A stretch of 64,000 nt of DNA, from positions 2,904,001 to 2,968,000 of the forward strand of contig NZ_BCMS01000001.1 in assembly GCF_001485435.1 (NCBI RefSeq). The letters run 5' to 3'. This document shows positions 61,596-64,000 of this stretch, in pieces. Both the position numbers and the translations under genes were made by a program. Below the pieces are notes generated by a model, which was not told where the DNA came from, ran no database searches, and saw nothing but the letters and a program-made list of their open reading frames with translations. Positions within the stretch are counted from its first letter, which is position 1. Every line of letters starts with the position of its first letter. The stretch comes from Deinococcus grandis. GTDB taxonomy: Bacteria; Deinococcota; Deinococci; Deinococcales; Deinococcaceae.

Positions 61596-62831
61596 TTACT
61601 TGCTGATGCCGGCGCGCACGGCCAGCTGCTGCGCGGCGGCGGCCGCGGCGGCGCTGTTCTTGCTGGCGACGAACTGGTCGATGATCGCGCCGAAGGCGCT
61701 GGTGAAGCTCTCGGGGGCGACGGCGCCGTGCACCATGCTGCCCACGATCTTGTTGCTCTTCCAGTCGGCGGCGGCGCTCTTGCTGTACGTGTTGTACTTG
61801 CTCAGGTCGCTGTCGGTGCGGGCGGCGATGGAGCCCTTGAGGGGGTTGAAGGCGTCCTGGCCGGCCTTGCTGCCCAGGACTTTCAGCCAGTTGATGGCCT
61901 CGGCGCGGTCCTTGGCGCCCTTGGGCAGCCCGAAGGAGTCGGCGAGCATCACGAAGGTCTTGGTGGTGCCGGGGGCGGGGGCCCAGCCGAAGCCGGTGTT
62001 CGGGGCGAGTTTCTTGGTGGTGGTGAAGTACCCAGCGGCCCAGTCGCCCATGACGTTGAAGGCGCTGGTGCCGTCGATGATGCGGTCACTGGCCTGCTGC
62101 CAGCTGAGGCCCGAGGCGTCCTTGTTGGCGCAGTCCATGACCTTGCCGAAGGTGGTGAACGCCCCCACGACCTTGGGATCGGTGAACTTCAGCTTGCCGG
62201 CCCACAGGTTCTCCCAGTTGGCGGAGCCGAGGGTGCCGATCATGACGCTCTCCCAGAGGTGCTGCTGGGTCCAGTTCTCCCCGACGACCAGCGGCGCGGC
62301 GACGCCCTTGGCTTTCAGGGTGGAGCAGGTCTTGAGGAATTCGGGCCAGGTCTTGGGTGCGGTGACGCCCCAGGCCTTGAGTTTGGCGGGGTTGTACCAC
62401 ATGACGTTGCTGCGGTGCACGTTCACGGGCACGCTCCAGGGCTTGCCGCCCTGGCTGATCAGCTTGACGAGGTCCTTGGGGAAGACCTTGTCCCAGCCTT
62501 CGCTCTTGAAGAGGCTGCTGAGGTCTTCCATGCGCCCGGCGACGACCCAGGTGCCGATGAGTTCCTGACCGGCGTGCGCCTGGAAGGAGTCGGGGGGCGT
62601 GCCGCCCAGCATGCGGGTCTTCAGGACGGCCTTGGCGTTCGTGCCGGCGCCGCCGGAGACGGTGGCGTTGTCCACGGTCACGGCGGGGTACTTCTGCTTG
62701 TACAGCTTGATCAGGGCTTCCAGGGCGGGACCCTCGTCGCCGGACCACCAGGAGAAGATCTCCAGTTTGCCAGCGGCAGAGGCGCTGGTGGTGACGGCGA
62801 GGGCGGCGGCGAGCAGCAGTGCTTTTTTCAT
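61596..62831 (-). CDS. Sugar ABC transporter substrate-binding protein, glucose/mannose type
   Basis: A 411-residue extracellular binding protein, family 1. Signal peptide MKKALLLAAALAVTTSASAA, then KLEIFSWWSGDEGPALEALI, the typical start of glucose/mannose-binding proteins of Thermus relatives. Sugar-site stretches NVHRSNVMWYNPAKLKAWGV and NVMGDWAAGYF are present. The signal has no lipobox cysteine, so it is periplasmic rather than lipid-anchored. The ATG overlaps the ROK stop by 4 bp (ATGA), with a GGAGGAA site inside the ROK end. Confidence 0.94.
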   Translation of the reverse strand: MKKALLLAAALAVTTSASAAGKLEIFSWWSGDEGPALEALIKLYKQKYPAVTVDNATVSGGAGTNAKAVLKTRMLGGTPPDSFQAHAGQELIGTWVVAGRMEDLSSLFKSEGWDKVFPKDLVKLISQGGKPWSVPVNVHRSNVMWYNPAKLKAWGVTAPKTWPEFLKTCSTLKAKGVAAPLVVGENWTQQHLWESVMIGTLGSANWENLWAGKLKFTDPKVVGAFTTFGKVMDCANKDASGLSWQQASDRIIDGTSAFNVMGDWAAGYFTTTKKLAPNTGFGWAPAPGTTKTFVMLADSFGLPKGAKDRAEAINWLKVLGSKAGQDAFNPLKGSIAARTDSDLSKYNTYSKSAAADWKSNKIVGSMVHGAVAPESFTSAFGAIIDQFVASKNSAAAAAAAQQLAVRAGISK

Positions 62832-64000
62832 GGTGTTCCTCCGTGTGAAACGGGTGCGTTCAGGGTGGGGGTCGGCCGGGGGGCCGGGGGTGGGGCGCGG
62901 CTGCCCGCGAGGTCACGGGCGTTCTGGTTCATGCGGGCGATGCCGTACAGGTGCGGCAGGCCCCGTGGGGTGAAGAGGGAATCGAGCATCATGGCCCCGG
63001 CGCCCATCACGCCGGCGTCCTGACCCAGGGTGCCCAGGTCGATGCGGGTGCGGTCGGCGTTGATGCGCATGGTGCGGCTCTGGGCGCTGACGCGGATGGC
63101 GCGCAGCAGCACGTCGCCTGCCTGCGCCAGCCGCCCGCCGATGATCACGGCGGCCGGGTTGAAGAGGTTCAGGGTGGTGCTGATCGCCACGCCCAGGTGG
63201 TGCCCGGCTTCCTCCCACACGGCGCGGGCCAGGGGGTCGTGCGCGGCGTGCGTGAGCAGGTCCTCGATGGTGATGGGATCGGGGAGGTCCGAGGGGTGCC
63301 CCTGGAGGCGCAGGCTGCGGGCGTGGTTCTCGATGACCTGCGCGGCGGCGTAGCTTTCCAGGCTGCCGGGGTTGCCGCTGCGGCCCACGGGGCCCTGCTC
63401 GTTGATGCTGATGTGCCCGATCTCGCCGGCGCCGCCGCGCGTGCCGCGGTGCAGGCGGCCGCCGAGCAGCACGCCCGCGCCGATGCCGGTGGCGACTTTC
63501 ACGTAGATGAGGTCCTGGATGCCGCGGTGCGCGCCGAAGCGGGCCTCGGCCAGGGCGCCCAGGTTGGCGTCGTTGTCCACGAGGACTTCGAGGTTCAGGG
63601 CGTCCTGCAGGGCAGCGCGGACGTTCTCGCCGTCCCAGCCGGGCATGTTGGGGGGCTGCACGACGCGGCCCGTATCGTGGTCGACGGGCCCGGGGACGCC
63701 CACGCCGACCAGCGCGACCTGCGCGGGATTCAGCTGCGCGTCGGCGAGCACCTGCCGGGTCAGGTCTTTCAGCAGGGCGTAGGTGGGCTGCGGCCCGCGT
63801 GAGATGTCGTGAGACAAGGTGCGGCTGGCCAGGGGGCGGCACTGGAGGTCCAGGGCGTCCACGCGGGCGTGGCTGGCGCCCAGGTCGATGGCGAGCAGGG
63901 CGGCGGCGCGGGTGTTGAGGTTCAGCATGGTGGCGCGCCGCCCCACCCCGCCGGTGCCGCGCGTGCCGACCTCCTGCACCAGGCCGACGCTGATCAGTTC
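62828..64000 (-). CDS. ROK-family regulator, partial (N-terminus beyond window), zinc cysteines missing
   Basis: The 390 codons in the window start within the N-terminal helix-turn-helix region: ELISVGLVQEVGTRGTGGVG RR is the usual end of the winged helix in NagC/XylR-type repressors. The sugar-kinase-like domain begins AIDLGASHARVDALD; the phosphate loop is VGVGVPGPVDHDTG and the His motif GEIGHISINEQ. The zinc motif CxCGxxGC is replaced by GRSGNPGS, so all three cysteines are lost. It is upstream of the sugar ABC genes and coupled to them (ATGA), so it is the likely operon regulator responding to the transported sugar. The C-terminus is a Pro-rich tail. A plain ROK kinase is less likely given the HTH remnant. 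Confidence 0.88.
   Translation of the reverse strand, partial: ELISVGLVQEVGTRGTGGVGRRATMLNLNTRAAALLAIDLGASHARVDALDLQCRPLASRTLSHDISRGPQPTYALLKDLTRQVLADAQLNPAQVALVGVGVPGPVDHDTGRVVQPPNMPGWDGENVRAALQDALNLEVLVDNDANLGALAEARFGAHRGIQDLIYVKVATGIGAGVLLGGRLHRGTRGGAGEIGHISINEQGPVGRSGNPGSLESYAAAQVIENHARSLRLQGHPSDLPDPITIEDLLTHAAHDPLARAVWEEAGHHLGVAISTTLNLFNPAAVIIGGRLAQAGDVLLRAIRVSAQSRTMRINADRTRIDLGTLGQDAGVMGAGAMMLDSLFTPRGLPHLYGIARMNQNARDLAGSRAPPPAPRPTPTLNAPVSHGGTP

Overview
The window is very GC-rich and almost fully coding. It looks like a chromosomal segment of a Deinococcus species or close relative. The reasons are a quinol-oxidising b/c complex encoded in the order cytochrome c, Rieske, cytochrome b; a paired GdhA/GdhB glutamate dehydrogenase and a zinc-finger-less DnaJ as in Deinococcus-Thermus; an HspR-type (HAIR) operator before dnaK; very long DUF11 surface proteins; and about 19 genes whose TANNNT -10 box lies only 5-8 nt before the start codon, the leaderless pattern known from Deinococcus. 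The assignment is inferred from gene content; no database search was possible. I saw no rRNA, tRNA, CRISPR array, prophage or intact insertion sequence.

Layout. 1-9.2 kb: a truncated peptide-binding ABC protein, an A-type Fe-S carrier, small genes (one apparently frameshifted), the cytochrome c/Rieske/cytochrome b operon, an orphan NarL-type regulator coupled to a CxxC mini-protein and a beta-lactamase-like hydrolase, and a DMT exporter. 9.3-24.9 kb: a 15-kb minus-strand cluster of five exported proteins rich in DUF11/Ig-like domains, one ending in a large predicted outer-membrane beta-barrel; this is the best candidate for an undescribed envelope system. 25-32 kb: cis-prenyltransferase, MutY, a repeat-linker protein, small enzymes and a trans-polyprenyl diphosphate synthase.

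32-42 kb: gdhA-gdhB, an APC permease, and a heat-shock block dnaK, grpE, a VF530-ankyrin gene, dnaJ behind a HAIR operator and a consensus promoter. 42-50.9 kb: SDR oxidoreductase, CBS protein, exported subtilase, exported unknown, fructose-bisphosphate aldolase, a LysN-like aminotransferase, murI-rph. 50.9-57.7 kb: DoxX, CorA with a proline-rich leader ORF, RidA, a PP2C phosphatase and a TPR/HD-GYP protein joined across a 7-G homopolymer, methylglyoxal synthase, a DUF1206 membrane protein and a YbjN-like protein. 57.7-64 kb: an NMN adenylyltransferase-Nudix fusion, a GIY-YIG nuclease, and a ROK regulator/sugar ABC operon running off the right edge.

Most units are short and end in GC-rich hairpins. 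ATGA/GTGA/TTGA overlaps show translational coupling inside the operons. Imperfect inverted repeats of one sequence style (GGTGATGGTTGATRG-like arms) sit between genes, and one of them supplies the start codon of the VF530-ankyrin gene.
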